A stretch of DNA of 64,000 nt from Sphingobacteriales bacterium (GTDB lineage: Bacteria; Bacteroidota; Bacteroidia; Sphingobacteriales; Sphingobacteriaceae): NCBI GenBank assembly GCA_028288165.1, contig JAQBOG010000020.1:39463-103462 (forward strand), read 5' to 3'. Below are positions 27,142-37,800 of this stretch, in pieces. The stretch's first letter is position 1; every line of letters begins with the position of its first letter. Both the position numbers and the translations under genes were made by a program. The notes under the pieces were generated by a model that saw only the letters and a list, made by a program, of their open reading frames with translations, was not told the origin of the DNA and ran no database searches.

Positions 27142-30100
27142 TTAAAATCCTAGTTCGATACCTGCCAGGAATACCCTGGATTGCGGCACCTGACCCCGGT
27201 CAATACCTCTGTCGAAGATGAAGTTTGCACCGGAAACCTCTGGATCATATCCTGAATAATTGGTAATAGTCAGGAGGTTTTCTGCCGCCATATATACACG
27301 CACTTTGCCGAAGACTTTTCCGGCCATCCTGTTCAACATGGATTCAGGTAATGTATAGCCCAGGGTAATATTCCTCAACCGAAGGTAGCTCCCGTCTTCC
27401 AGCCACCAATCAGACGCCCTGAGATTGCCGCTTGAAGTAGCGTTTTGACCGGCACGTGGTAGGGAAGCCACATCGCCAGGCTGTCTCCACCTGTCCAGAA
27501 TAGCTGTTGATGCATTGTGCCTGGTTTGAACGATTTGTGTTTGAAGCTTCGTGGCATTCAGCAATTTCATATCGCTGATACCTGAAATAACAAGATTCAA
27601 ATCGAATGTCTTGAAATTCAAACCGGCATTAAACCCGTATACGATCTTCGGCATAGGACTACCCAATACTTCCTGGTCTGCGGATGTTACTACTCCATCC
27701 CCGTTGATATCATTGAAAATAAAATCACCGGGCTTTAAAACGGCCTGGTATATAGTGGCGGGATTGCCGGTTTTGGCAGCGGCCTTGCTGTTTAATGCAT
27801 CAATTTCAGCCTGGGTTGAAGCTACGTGACTCATACGGTAGCCATAATAGGCACCAATTGGTCCACCCGTATTGGTTAATGTAAATGTTGAAAGATTATT
27901 AAAGCTGCCGGCCATGATCGGTGCGGCAAACTCATTGCCGAGAGACAACACTTCGTTTTTATTGAAAGATGCATTAGCGCTGACCGTAAAACTGGTATTC
28001 TTATTTAATTTCTCATTATAGCCCAAGGAGAATTCCCAACCCTTGTTCTGCGCATTAGCAGCATTAACAACTTTATTAGAATTAACCCCTTGTGTTAATC
28101 CGATACCCACACTGGCAGGTACTGGTACCGATACCAATAAGCCATTGCTCTTGCGGTCATACCAATCTACAGACACTGTAAATTTGTTATCCAGGAAACT
28201 CAGGTCCATCCCGATATCCGTTTGATCGGTTTGTTCCCATCTCAGATCAGGACTGGCCAGTGCATTTACGGTAACACCGGACACAAATTGTTCATTGGTA
28301 CCCAAAGAATACACCACGTTGCCAACCGGTGAACCTGCATAGGTTAACGGGGAAGTGAGGAAATTACCGATACTATTGTTGCCGGTACGTCCCCAGCCTA
28401 TACGCAGCTTACCATCCGAGATAAACTTCAGGTTATCCTGAACAAATGACTCTTCCTTAAACCTCCAGGCTGACCCAATACCCATAAAATTTCCCCACCG
28501 GGAATCTTCGCCGAAGTTAGAAGCCCCATCCCTGCGGAAACTGCTGTTGATAATATATTTCTTATTATATGTATAATTCAGCCTTCCGTAATAAGAGATA
28601 AGAGACGGGCGTGCCCAGTTTTCACTGCCACCTGTTACAGCGCGAGTACCGCCAAGGCTTATGCTTTGGATATTATCATTTAACTGACCGGAACCCGATG
28701 CACTAAGGTTGGTCGTGTTACCGGGGGTTAGATAACTGGTGCCGGCAATAGCGGAGAAACCGTGCTTGCGAATATCCTTATTATAGGAGAAATAATTTTC
28801 AAGGTTATAAAACGAAGTATTACTGTAGGCTAATGTTCCCTGCCGTGGGGCACCAATACCATTCGCCCCTGCATAAGAATAATTGTATCCCCTGCTCAGG
28901 CTGCCCTGTATCTGACCGGCAATCTGCGACCTGAATTTTAATCCATTTATTAGGGATACTTCGCCATAAAACTGGGGGAAGAACACAAAGGATTTTGAAC
29001 TAGCACTTCTTACACCGGGGTCCATTAAGGGATTATTGATATCACTGCCATCCAATGCATTTGTCACATTGGAAAAACCGCCCAAAATACTAGGATCATA
29101 AATCGGTTTATACGGTGCATACTGGATTGCGTTGGTGATGCTGGACATCACACCCTTACTGTTGTCATGTCTCATATTTAGGAATTGGCCAAACTTGAAG
29201 CGTCCAAGCGTTTCTTCCAGGCCAAGCCTGGCGTTCAATCGATCATTTTTCAAATTGGTTACAATAGCCTCCTGTTTAATAAAGCCCATCGAAAATGTAT
29301 AGGTCAGTTTTTCACTACCACCGCTTACGTTGACCTGATTTTCTGAAGACAACGCCTGCTTGAAAATTGCCTTCTGCCAGTCTGTATTATCTACCAGAAC
29401 ATCGGGCGAACTGAATTTAGCGGGCAGTATTGAGTTATTGGTAACGGAATAATCTTTTAAGAGGTCTACATATTGCGTTGCATTTAAGATATCCAGTTGC
29501 TTCCAGGCATTGCCAGTTCCCCACTGTGAGGTAAATGATATGCGAGGTGCGCCAGACTGTGGTTTTTTGGTCGTGATGATCACCACTCCATTGGCTGCCG
29601 CGGAACCATATATAGCGGTAGAAGAAGCATCTTTCAGTACCGTAATATTTTCGATATCATGCGAACTTAACGTATTGAATAAGGTTTTGCTACCCTGTAT
29701 TCCATCAATCACATACAGAGGATCTATGTTTTTAAAAGAGCCGGTACCACGAATGATGATCTGTGCATCTGCACCCGGAGAACCATTTGCCTGAACCACC
29801 TGCAAACCCGCCACCTTACCTATTAATAAAGCTGAGGGATTTGTAGCGGTAGTACCACCCGCGTCCCGGGCTGACACCACATTAACTGCACCGACTAATT
29901 CTTTTTTACGGGAAAAGCCGTACCCAATCACCACCACTTCATTCAGACTGTTAGTTTGCCCTTTTAATATAATATTAATTACTTTAGAGGCTCGTAGAAC
30001 TACTTCCTGAACTTCAAAGCCTATATAGGTATAAACTAAACTACTTTGTTCTGAAGGTACTGTTATTGCATAGGCTCCCTGATTATCTGTTATAGTTCCT

Positions 30101-30306
30101 GTTTGGCTCCCTTTCACCCTGACACTTACCCCAGGCAAGGTTCCACCACTTTCGTCTGTTACAGTACCTGTTATTTGTATTGTCTGGCTAAAGGCAGTTA
30201 AAGTAAAGGCACTTATTATCAATGCCATCGTAAAAAGCTTTAAGCTTTTAGTTATTAAAAATTTAAGATTATGGAGTGAGTGTACCCCTTTACTGATTTT
30301 TTCCAT
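27142..30306 (-). CDS. SusC/RagA family TonB-linked outer-membrane transporter
   Basis: 1054 aa. A signal segment (~25-41, MALIISAFTLTAFSQ) is followed by the carboxypeptidase-D-regulatory-like domain (GTVTDESGGTLPGVSVRVKG), a TonB-box region (LNEVVVIGYG), a plug (~120-230, IRGTGSFKNIDPLYVIDGI) and a beta-barrel closing at VFLAGIELGF. It imports glycan fragments using TonB energy together with SusD. No FecR/sigma-interaction extension is seen, which agrees with control by the HTCS gene at 34870 rather than by an anti-sigma factor. Confidence 0.95.
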   Translation of the reverse strand: MEKISKGVHSLHNLKFLITKSLKLFTMALIISAFTLTAFSQTIQITGTVTDESGGTLPGVSVRVKGSQTGTITDNQGAYAITVPSEQSSLVYTYIGFEVQEVVLRASKVINIILKGQTNSLNEVVVIGYGFSRKKELVGAVNVVSARDAGGTTATNPSALLIGKVAGLQVVQANGSPGADAQIIIRGTGSFKNIDPLYVIDGIQGSKTLFNTLSSHDIENITVLKDASSTAIYGSAAANGVVIITTKKPQSGAPRISFTSQWGTGNAWKQLDILNATQYVDLLKDYSVTNNSILPAKFSSPDVLVDNTDWQKAIFKQALSSENQVNVSGGSEKLTYTFSMGFIKQEAIVTNLKNDRLNARLGLEETLGRFKFGQFLNMRHDNSKGVMSSITNAIQYAPYKPIYDPSILGGFSNVTNALDGSDINNPLMDPGVRSASSKSFVFFPQFYGEVSLINGLKFRSQIAGQIQGSLSRGYNYSYAGANGIGAPRQGTLAYSNTSFYNLENYFSYNKDIRKHGFSAIAGTSYLTPGNTTNLSASGSGQLNDNIQSISLGGTRAVTGGSENWARPSLISYYGRLNYTYNKKYIINSSFRRDGASNFGEDSRWGNFMGIGSAWRFKEESFVQDNLKFISDGKLRIGWGRTGNNSIGNFLTSPLTYAGSPVGNVVYSLGTNEQFVSGVTVNALASPDLRWEQTDQTDIGMDLSFLDNKFTVSVDWYDRKSNGLLVSVPVPASVGIGLTQGVNSNKVVNAANAQNKGWEFSLGYNEKLNKNTSFTVSANASFNKNEVLSLGNEFAAPIMAGSFNNLSTFTLTNTGGPIGAYYGYRMSHVASTQAEIDALNSKAAAKTGNPATIYQAVLKPGDFIFNDINGDGVVTSADQEVLGSPMPKIVYGFNAGLNFKTFDLNLVISGISDMKLLNATKLQTQIVQTRHNASTAILDRWRQPGDVASLPRAGQNATSSGNLRASDWWLEDGSYLRLRNITLGYTLPESMLNRMAGKVFGKVRVYMAAENLLTITNYSGYDPEVSGANFIFDRGIDRGQVPQSRVFLAGIELGF

Positions 30307-31306
30307 TTCTATTAGAAGGTTTATTTTGGGTTTATTTTATTGCATTCGTCTTTCATTCCCTAAGGGTATTTTAAAAACAAACTGCATTTTTAGCGGTATT
30401 AAGGTTTTGATACCCGGAATGAAATCTGGAATAGGATTGTACAATTGTTTAATCATCATTTTATATTTGGTTAATTCAAAAATATACGTACTCCTAAAAT
30501 ACAAGAGGGTAAAATCCTTAAAGAATAGGGAGACAAATCCTATAAAAGCCAAAACGACCTCAGAATTCATCATTCCGGAGAATTCCACATTGGTATTTGA
30601 AGGATGAAGAAAATGCCATTTCAAGGGTGTAAAGAAGGATAAAATGCACAAGCAAGAAGAATTACCTATTATTATGACCTCAATCTGTGTGTTTTTGCTA
30701 TACCTGAATAGCTTATATCGATACTATGCAACTAAAGCCACACAATAATATATAAGGATGGGCGTTAATCACTATCTGCCAAATATCCCCGGCCAAACTT
30801 TTGCATTTAAGTTTGAAGAACTCAAATGGATTTTTATCCATTCGTGCTAGTTTAAATGAATATACTTTTCTTTACAGTCTCCCCAAAAACTCTCTGTCAT
30901 AGGTTTTTTTCGTAAGGGAGAACTTAACATTTCTAGAATTCCGGCTAATAGGCATTCCTACCGGGAAGATTACTATGAGGCCGCTTAAGTTTTGAATTTA
31001 AGCCTGAAATGGCTTCCAAAAACCTAATACTGAAACCCATTTGTTGTTCAGATGGTAGAATCTTATAAAACGTTTTGGAAAAAGTATTTCTACTTCATGA
31101 GAAATTTAAAAAGCCATTGACAGAAAAAGTCTAGACCGAACGGATGTCAAGGCACAAGACATCTCATCGTGTTTTGGCAATGAAAGCGTTTGAAGCTGAG
31201 CATCCCTCAGCTCTGCCCAGGCAGAAGCCTCGGGTTGTTCATTTACCTTCATAAAATTGGCCAGCTGAACGAAGTAAAAAGGAATTTTTAATTTATCGGA
31301 TTGGAA
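30307..31306. other. 1-kb spacer upstream of susC
   Basis: Probably holds the susC promoter and leader. I find no intact gene. On the minus strand the frame just downstream of the heparinase stop stays open for 67 codons (31306 to 31106) and reads protein-like (VQLANFMKVNEQPEASAWAE). It may be a relic or chance. Confidence 0.4.
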
Positions 31307-33274
31307 TCAGGGCATTGAAAACCTGATATTGTATTCTCCAGACCTTTTCTTGTCAGAAAGCGTTAGCGTTATCCGGTATAAAACATCCCCCCAGGCACCT
31401 TTTATTCTCTCATCATCTAACGTTTTAGTTTCTATTCCCCAATTAAAAATAGCCGAATCATAATTCATTAATAAAACGGGTTTTTGATCTTTGTCGTAAA
31501 AAGTTAACACTCCTTTTTTTAATTCTTTTACACTGGCATAACTCAGAAAATTAATTTTGGTTGTATCCTTCCATGCCGTCAATTCATATCTCTCAGTAAG
31601 AAGCAATTCATTTTTAGAAGTATTAAATCTAAAATTCCGTTTCCAAGATTTTACGGCAGCTTCTGCGGGATAGGCTCCCGCGATATTCATTGTTAGTGAT
31701 AATTCAGACTTTTTACGGCTGAATAACAAATCTGTGGCCTTATATTTTTGCCCATCTTTCTGCATCACCCCATTAATAGTTGGGCAATTATGCCAGGCCG
31801 ACTGCATATTCCAAAGATTATACCGCTCATTGCTAAACGTTTTACTGGTGTATGAACCTACCCCTGCATCTACAATTACAGGCGCTCCATTAACATATAG
31901 AATAAAATTACCTATGTCATTATGATTATGGCTTTCAGCATTGTTACCCCCCTGTGCGGCAAAAAATAAACCCTTAATGCTTCCCTGTTTACTTCTGGCG
32001 GTTAGAACTTCACGATCGGGTAACCAGGAAAAAGCAGGCAGAGGTGCAATAGCCGGTGTGGAGATCAAGATATCGTAAATAGCTACCGTCTCCAGGAAGT
32101 CAGCTACATTATCATTCTCCAGTTTTCCGTTGTTTTTATTGAACAGATAGGCAGAAAATTGCTTCAAAGAATCGTCATTAAACATTGCGCCGTACTGGTA
32201 AACACTTTCCGGGCTTGGTATGGATTTAGGAAATGCATCAGCAAAATTCACAAAGTAATCATCGCTAGCATGAAATTTATAAATATAGCTACCTATGTTG
32301 TGGATAAGCGAATTGTCCTTCCAAGTCATTTTGCCATCAGTTACACTAGTTAATAAGTGTAACATCCTGATCAGCTTACCTCCTGCTTCCCTCCAATAAG
32401 ACGGACCTTCATCACATCCACCATCAGCAGGATATTGATTAATGAAATTATCTGTGCTCTTAAGAATTTTACTGATCACCAATGCGGTTGTATCTGAATT
32501 TAATGAAGAAAGTAAAACTGTATGTAGAATATTCGTATTTATCCATGTATTCCAGTTGTTAACCTCCTGACCTTTGAAACCCATCCACCCAAAATCATCT
32601 CTTTTCAAATAAGGATCAATAATTCTTTTTTGCAACTCCGAATCAATGCGTTTATTTATAACCACAGAATAGGATTGCAATTCGTCATGCAGCATAAATT
32701 GAGTAGCCGCAATTATAGGTGCTGTAATTCCGCTTCCCAGATCAATGATCACCTCACTTGGGTCTGGCAATCCCGTTTGGGATTTTTGAAAACCAATATG
32801 TGCTGGCAAAACCCATGTACTTTCTTCCATGATAGCCCATAAACCATTTACAATTTGAGGAATATATTTTTTATTTCCGGCAATCAACTCGCCAATAACC
32901 AATTGGCTCAGAATTTTCCTGCGTTCCTCATATATCCTTTCAAAATTGTATCTGTTTCCTGTAAATTTATAATCAAGATACAAGCTGGCAGAAATGAATG
33001 GCCAGGTATAAGACAATGCGGCGTCGGCATTTGCCAGTAATTTATGCTTTACAGAGTCTGGTAAAGCGGCAATTCCCCTTTTATAATCCGCTCTTTGCTT
33101 TATCTGCCAAATTTTTATTCCTGACAGATAACTTTGCACTGATTTACCTTGAAGTGCACGAACCAAAAAGTCTCGCTTATTTAATTTCTGAGCTTGAGCG
33201 GCTGTCGGTAGAAAGTTTAAAAACAGATATAAGACTGCTATTAAACCAACTCCTGCCTTTGTCAATGATTTCAT
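31307..33274 (-). CDS. Heparinase II/III-like polysaccharide lyase
   Basis: 655 aa with an N-terminal signal peptide (~1-28, ending AAQAQK). An alpha/alpha-toroid N-terminal half (for example RREAG-like SYWREAGGKLIRML) is followed by the beta-sandwich heparinase II/III domain with AESHNHNDIGNFILYVNG and PVIVDAGVGSYT, where the His/Asn residues and nearby Tyr match the catalytic and metal-site pattern of this fold. Such lyases cleave uronic-acid-containing polysaccharides by beta-elimination. The GH88 gene 200 bp upstream on the same strand would act on the unsaturated products. The exact PL family and substrate cannot be fixed by eye. Confidence 0.88.
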   Translation of the reverse strand: MKSLTKAGVGLIAVLYLFLNFLPTAAQAQKLNKRDFLVRALQGKSVQSYLSGIKIWQIKQRADYKRGIAALPDSVKHKLLANADAALSYTWPFISASLYLDYKFTGNRYNFERIYEERRKILSQLVIGELIAGNKKYIPQIVNGLWAIMEESTWVLPAHIGFQKSQTGLPDPSEVIIDLGSGITAPIIAATQFMLHDELQSYSVVINKRIDSELQKRIIDPYLKRDDFGWMGFKGQEVNNWNTWINTNILHTVLLSSLNSDTTALVISKILKSTDNFINQYPADGGCDEGPSYWREAGGKLIRMLHLLTSVTDGKMTWKDNSLIHNIGSYIYKFHASDDYFVNFADAFPKSIPSPESVYQYGAMFNDDSLKQFSAYLFNKNNGKLENDNVADFLETVAIYDILISTPAIAPLPAFSWLPDREVLTARSKQGSIKGLFFAAQGGNNAESHNHNDIGNFILYVNGAPVIVDAGVGSYTSKTFSNERYNLWNMQSAWHNCPTINGVMQKDGQKYKATDLLFSRKKSELSLTMNIAGAYPAEAAVKSWKRNFRFNTSKNELLLTERYELTAWKDTTKINFLSYASVKELKKGVLTFYDKDQKPVLLMNYDSAIFNWGIETKTLDDERIKGAWGDVLYRITLTLSDKKRSGEYNIRFSMP

Positions 33275-33476
33275 TCTAATTAATAATTATTACGCTACTT
33301 TATAATCTTTTTTATGACCTGCCTGCTCCAGGCTTTTACGGATGTTGGTGTTGGTATGGCTGTCCAGAATCTATTATCAGCTACAAACCAGGGTCAGAAA
33401 CCACAAAGTTGCCTCAAGTGAAGTGATATTGATCTATCATCAATTTGTTTATGATTATTTGAATGAGCTAAATTAA

Positions 33477-34694
33477 TTATAAATACCATTTTTTATATCG
33501 TAACAAAGCTTCCAAAAAGTAATAGTCTGCATACGTTAATGGCACATCAACTTCTGATTTTTGAGGGAGTGCCCCTGTATTGTGCATGAGCAAAAAGCCA
33601 CCATTTTCGCCTAATCTAGCTCTATATTTCGGGGAGGCTAAAGATCGAATCATTTTCTCTGCGGTGTTTACATATTGCTTTTGCAATGTTTTATCAGAAT
33701 ACTGACCCAATTCTAATAATGCAGATGCCATTATAGCAGCCGCTGAGGCATCACGATATGTATTCGGAATGCCTGGCGCATTAAAATCCCAGTACGGAAC
33801 CATATCGGAAGGCATATTCGGATGTTTTATTAAATACTTTGCTATATGTTGAGCTTGATCGAGGTACTGTTTATCTTTTGTAAAGCGATACATCATCGTA
33901 AAGCCATATAACCCCCAACTTTGGCCTCTGCTCCATGCAGATGAATCAGAAGCACCTTGCCAGTTCACTTTACGCAATAGATCACCCGTATTTAAATCGT
34001 AATCTAATACATGATAGGAGCTGTAATCTTTACGGAAGTGATTTTTTAAAGTAGAATTAGCGTGGTTTATCGCAATTTCATAAAACTTCTTATCTCCCCC
34101 GTTTGCGCTTACCCAGCAAAGCAACTCCAGATTCATCATATTATCAATAATAACCGGACATGTAAAATTCTTGCTTGAATCCCATGACTGGATAGACTTA
34201 ATGATGGGACGATAACGTGTGGATAAAGATTGGGCGGCAGTATCTACAGTAGCCTTATGGTCTGCATCTCCGGTTAAACGATAAGCATTACCGAAACTGC
34301 AAAACATCATAAATCCAAGATCATGATTACCCGTGTGATGTTTCTCTTTTTTAAGTATGGCCAGGCGACTTTTTGCTTCAATCATAATTGCCGGGTCTTT
34401 TGTATACTCATAAATATACAATAAGGTACCTGGGTAAAAACCGCTGCACCACCATTTAGTATCGCTAGTTTCAACTTTATCCTTCTGTGCATTATAAGTA
34501 ACTGGCATTACCCCTTCCGGCACATTCTTACTTAATACTTTGTATTGGGCTGAAGCGAATTTAAACTGCTGATCTACTAACGCAGACATGTTTTGAATTT
34601 TGCTTGTTTTTTTTTGTGCAAATGAGAATGTACAGCATAGAAATAAAATTGGGGTAATGAGTAATAACTTATTCATGTTCTTTTTTAGTTTCAT
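33477..34694 (-). CDS. GH88 unsaturated glucuronyl hydrolase
   Basis: 405 aa, with signal peptide ~1-26 (LLITPILFLCCTFSFAQ). The (alpha/alpha)6 barrel of GH88 shows WWCSGFYPGTLLYIYEY, the acidic residue in HTGNHDLGFMMF, the second in SWDSSKNFTCPVIIDNMMNLELL, and WSRGQSWGLYGFTMMYRF. The enzyme removes 4,5-unsaturated uronic acids from lyase products by hydration. It pairs with the heparinase-like lyase and is probably co-transcribed with it. The HTCS gene lies divergently 175 bp away. Confidence 0.93.
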   Translation of the reverse strand: MKLKKNMNKLLLITPILFLCCTFSFAQKKTSKIQNMSALVDQQFKFASAQYKVLSKNVPEGVMPVTYNAQKDKVETSDTKWWCSGFYPGTLLYIYEYTKDPAIMIEAKSRLAILKKEKHHTGNHDLGFMMFCSFGNAYRLTGDADHKATVDTAAQSLSTRYRPIIKSIQSWDSSKNFTCPVIIDNMMNLELLCWVSANGGDKKFYEIAINHANSTLKNHFRKDYSSYHVLDYDLNTGDLLRKVNWQGASDSSAWSRGQSWGLYGFTMMYRFTKDKQYLDQAQHIAKYLIKHPNMPSDMVPYWDFNAPGIPNTYRDASAAAIMASALLELGQYSDKTLQKQYVNTAEKMIRSLASPKYRARLGENGGFLLMHNTGALPQKSEVDVPLTYADYYFLEALLRYKKWYL

Positions 34695-34869
34695 TAAATC
34701 ATAATTTATTTAGCTAAAATGAGGCGATAAATCAATACAGAGGGGGTAATATCTTTAACATATAGGGGGATTTTAGCATAACAGAGCTACAACTACACCC
34801 AATTATTAAATAAATTGTAAGTTTGATATTAAGAACCATTCAACTCAGTTAAAAAAGTAAAGTATATAA

Positions 34870-37800
34870 ATGGCCCGCTTAAAAGTTTCAAAAAAAAGGC
34901 TCCGCACTTTCTTAATTTTTCTGCTTTTACCGGGGATGGTTTATGCGCAGCTTAAATTTGATCATCTATCGGTTGAAAATGGTTTATCCCAAAGTTCTGT
35001 TCTCTCTATTGCTCAGGATGCCAAAGGTTTTATGTGGTTTGGTACCAGATATGGTCTTAATAAATACAATACACAGAATTTAAAAATCTATGTGCACAAT
35101 CCCAATGACACTACGAGTTTAAGCTCGAATAATTACATAAGCGCATTGCTTTCTGATAGGAGCAATACTTTTTGGATCGGAAGTGGTGGTGGTCTGAATA
35201 AATATATTCCTGAAACCGATTCCTTTGAACAGATTATCCATAAATCTGCTGACAAATTCAGTATTAGTGACAACACTATAAATTGTATTCTGGAAGATAA
35301 AAAAGGAAGGATTTGGGTGGGGACAAATAATGGTCTTAATTTATTAACCCACCGTAAAAAAAACCGCTTTATATCCATGTTCACAACCAATGGAAATAAT
35401 TATAAAGGGATGAGAATCTTCGCAATGGCAGAAGACATAAGCGGAACATTCTGGCTCGGCACTTCAAAAGGGCTGGTAAGTCTTAGGCAGGCGGGCAAAA
35501 AACTTCAATACAACACTTTCAAGAATCTTGGTAACTACATTAACACTATAAACGATAATTATATAACCACAATAATTGCAGGCAGTGGCCATACTTTATG
35601 GCTTGGCACCAAATACTCCGGACTCATAAAATTTGATAAGAACAACGGCTCATTCAGGGTTATAACCTATACTAATAAGCCTGGTATAGTGAGCAACAAC
35701 ATCCGCAAAATTATTGTAGACAAGAAGGGTAGATTGTGGATCGGTACGCTGAAAGGTTTGAGTATTTTTGATTCAGCAACAGAGCAATTCATGTCCTTTC
35801 AGCATGATTCTGATGATAAAAACAGTCTCAGCCAAAATTCCATTTATGATATCTTTCAGGACAAAAATGGTTCTATTTGGATTGGTACTTATTATGGTGG
35901 TGTAAATGTTGTTTATCCCAACTTAATGCCTTTTCATATTTACCAAAACAGCAAATATTACAGCAGTTTAAGCAGTAACGTAATAAGTGCAATTATTGAA
36001 GATAAGAAGCAGAATCTCTGGATAGGAACAGAAGCAGAAGGATTAAACTATTACGACAGAGTTAATTCAAAATTCCACGCTTATAAAAGCAATCCCAAAG
36101 ATCCGAAAAGTCCGAGTTCAGTTCTTGTTAAATCAATCATTGAGGACAAAGAAGGCAAAATATGGATAGGATACCATCAGGGCGGATTGGATTTATTTAA
36201 CGCCCAAAGCGGCACCTTCAAACATTTCAGGAATAATAGAAAAAACCCTGCTTCTTTAAGCAGCAATGATGTAAACTCAGTATTTGAAGATAGTTTTGGC
36301 AGGTTCTGGGTTGGTACCAATAAGGGATTAAATCTTTTCAATAGCAAGCCGGGTACATTTAAATTATATCCTTTGCATCCAAAAAGTGAGGTTATTCTGA
36401 CCATTTTTGAAGACTCCCGAAAAAATGTATGGCTCGGTACAGAAAATGGACCGTATATTCTTAAAAAGGGATCGAAGGTATTTAATAATGCGCTAACATA
36501 TAAAAAGGAAAATCTATTCAGAGAAAAGAGTGTTAATTGTATTACTGAAGATTCAAATGGAGATATCTGGATTGGCTTATATCACTCTAAACTTATCCGT
36601 TATAACCCAAATTCAAATCATTTTAAAAGTTACCAGATAAAAAACGGGCTGCCAAGTAATAATGTATTGGGTGTCCTTGAGGATAACGACGGCAATTTAT
36701 GGATCAGTACAGATAATGGCTTATCAAAATTCAATCTCAAAAAAGGCATTTTTAAAAATTACAATGCAAAAGACGGACTTCCCGGAAATGAATTTAACTA
36801 TGGTTCTTATTTCAAGGATAGCCAGGGCGAGTTATTTTTCGGAACACTGAAAGGACTGATCAGCTTTTTCCCAAATCAGGTTACTGAAAATCCTTCTTCA
36901 GCATCCGTTGTTTTTACCGGATTAAAACTATTTAACAAACCTGTAAATACCAATTCTACAGACCATATCTTAAAAAAAGATATCGGCATGACTAAGGAAA
37001 TAACTTTTAGCCATGATCAGAATATCTTTGCGCTTGATTTTGCAGTTTTAAACTATATCAGGTCTAATAAAAATGAATATGCCTATAAACTTGATGGCTT
37101 TGAAAAAAACTGGAATTATGTAACCATTCCAAGTGCTACTTATACCAACTTGCCTGCTGGTGAATATACATTCCTGGCTAAGGGCACAAATAATGATGGT
37201 GTATGGAGTGCTAATCCCGCAAAATTAACTATCAGGATTCTGCCCCCACTCTGGAAAACATGGTGGGCCTATTTCCTGTATGTGGCTATACTAGCTGCAA
37301 TCCTTTTCGTATTTATCCGTTTCCTGGTAATTCGGGCATTATTAAAAAGAGAACAGTACTTGCATAGTATGAAGCTTAATTTTTTCACCAATATTTCTCA
37401 TGAAATCCGGACCCCACTCACACTCATTCTTGGTCCGCTAGAAAAATTACTTAAAAGTACGCAGAACGAACCTGCACTAAACCGGCAATTACTCCCGATA
37501 AAAAATAATGCGGATCGTTTAATGCGTCTTATTACCGAGCTAATGGATTTCAGAAAGGCAGAGACGGGCCATATGAAGCTTTACATAAGTCCTGACAATA
37601 TCATAAAATTTACAAAAGAGATTTACCTCTCATTTCAAAACCTGGCCATAAGCCGCAACATTTCGTATAGTTTCGAGTCTGATATTGAATCAATTGAACT
37701 CTTTTTTGATAAAGATCAATTAGAAAAGGTGTTATTTAACCTGCTCTCCAATGCTTTTAAATTTACACCAGATGAGGGTCAAATTTCAGTATCTGTAATC

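Noticed and set aside
30326..30651. Two overlapping 93-104 codon frames upstream of susC
   Set aside because: Opposite strands over the same bases, Lys/Ile/Leu-rich, no motif; the region looks like a promoter/leader.
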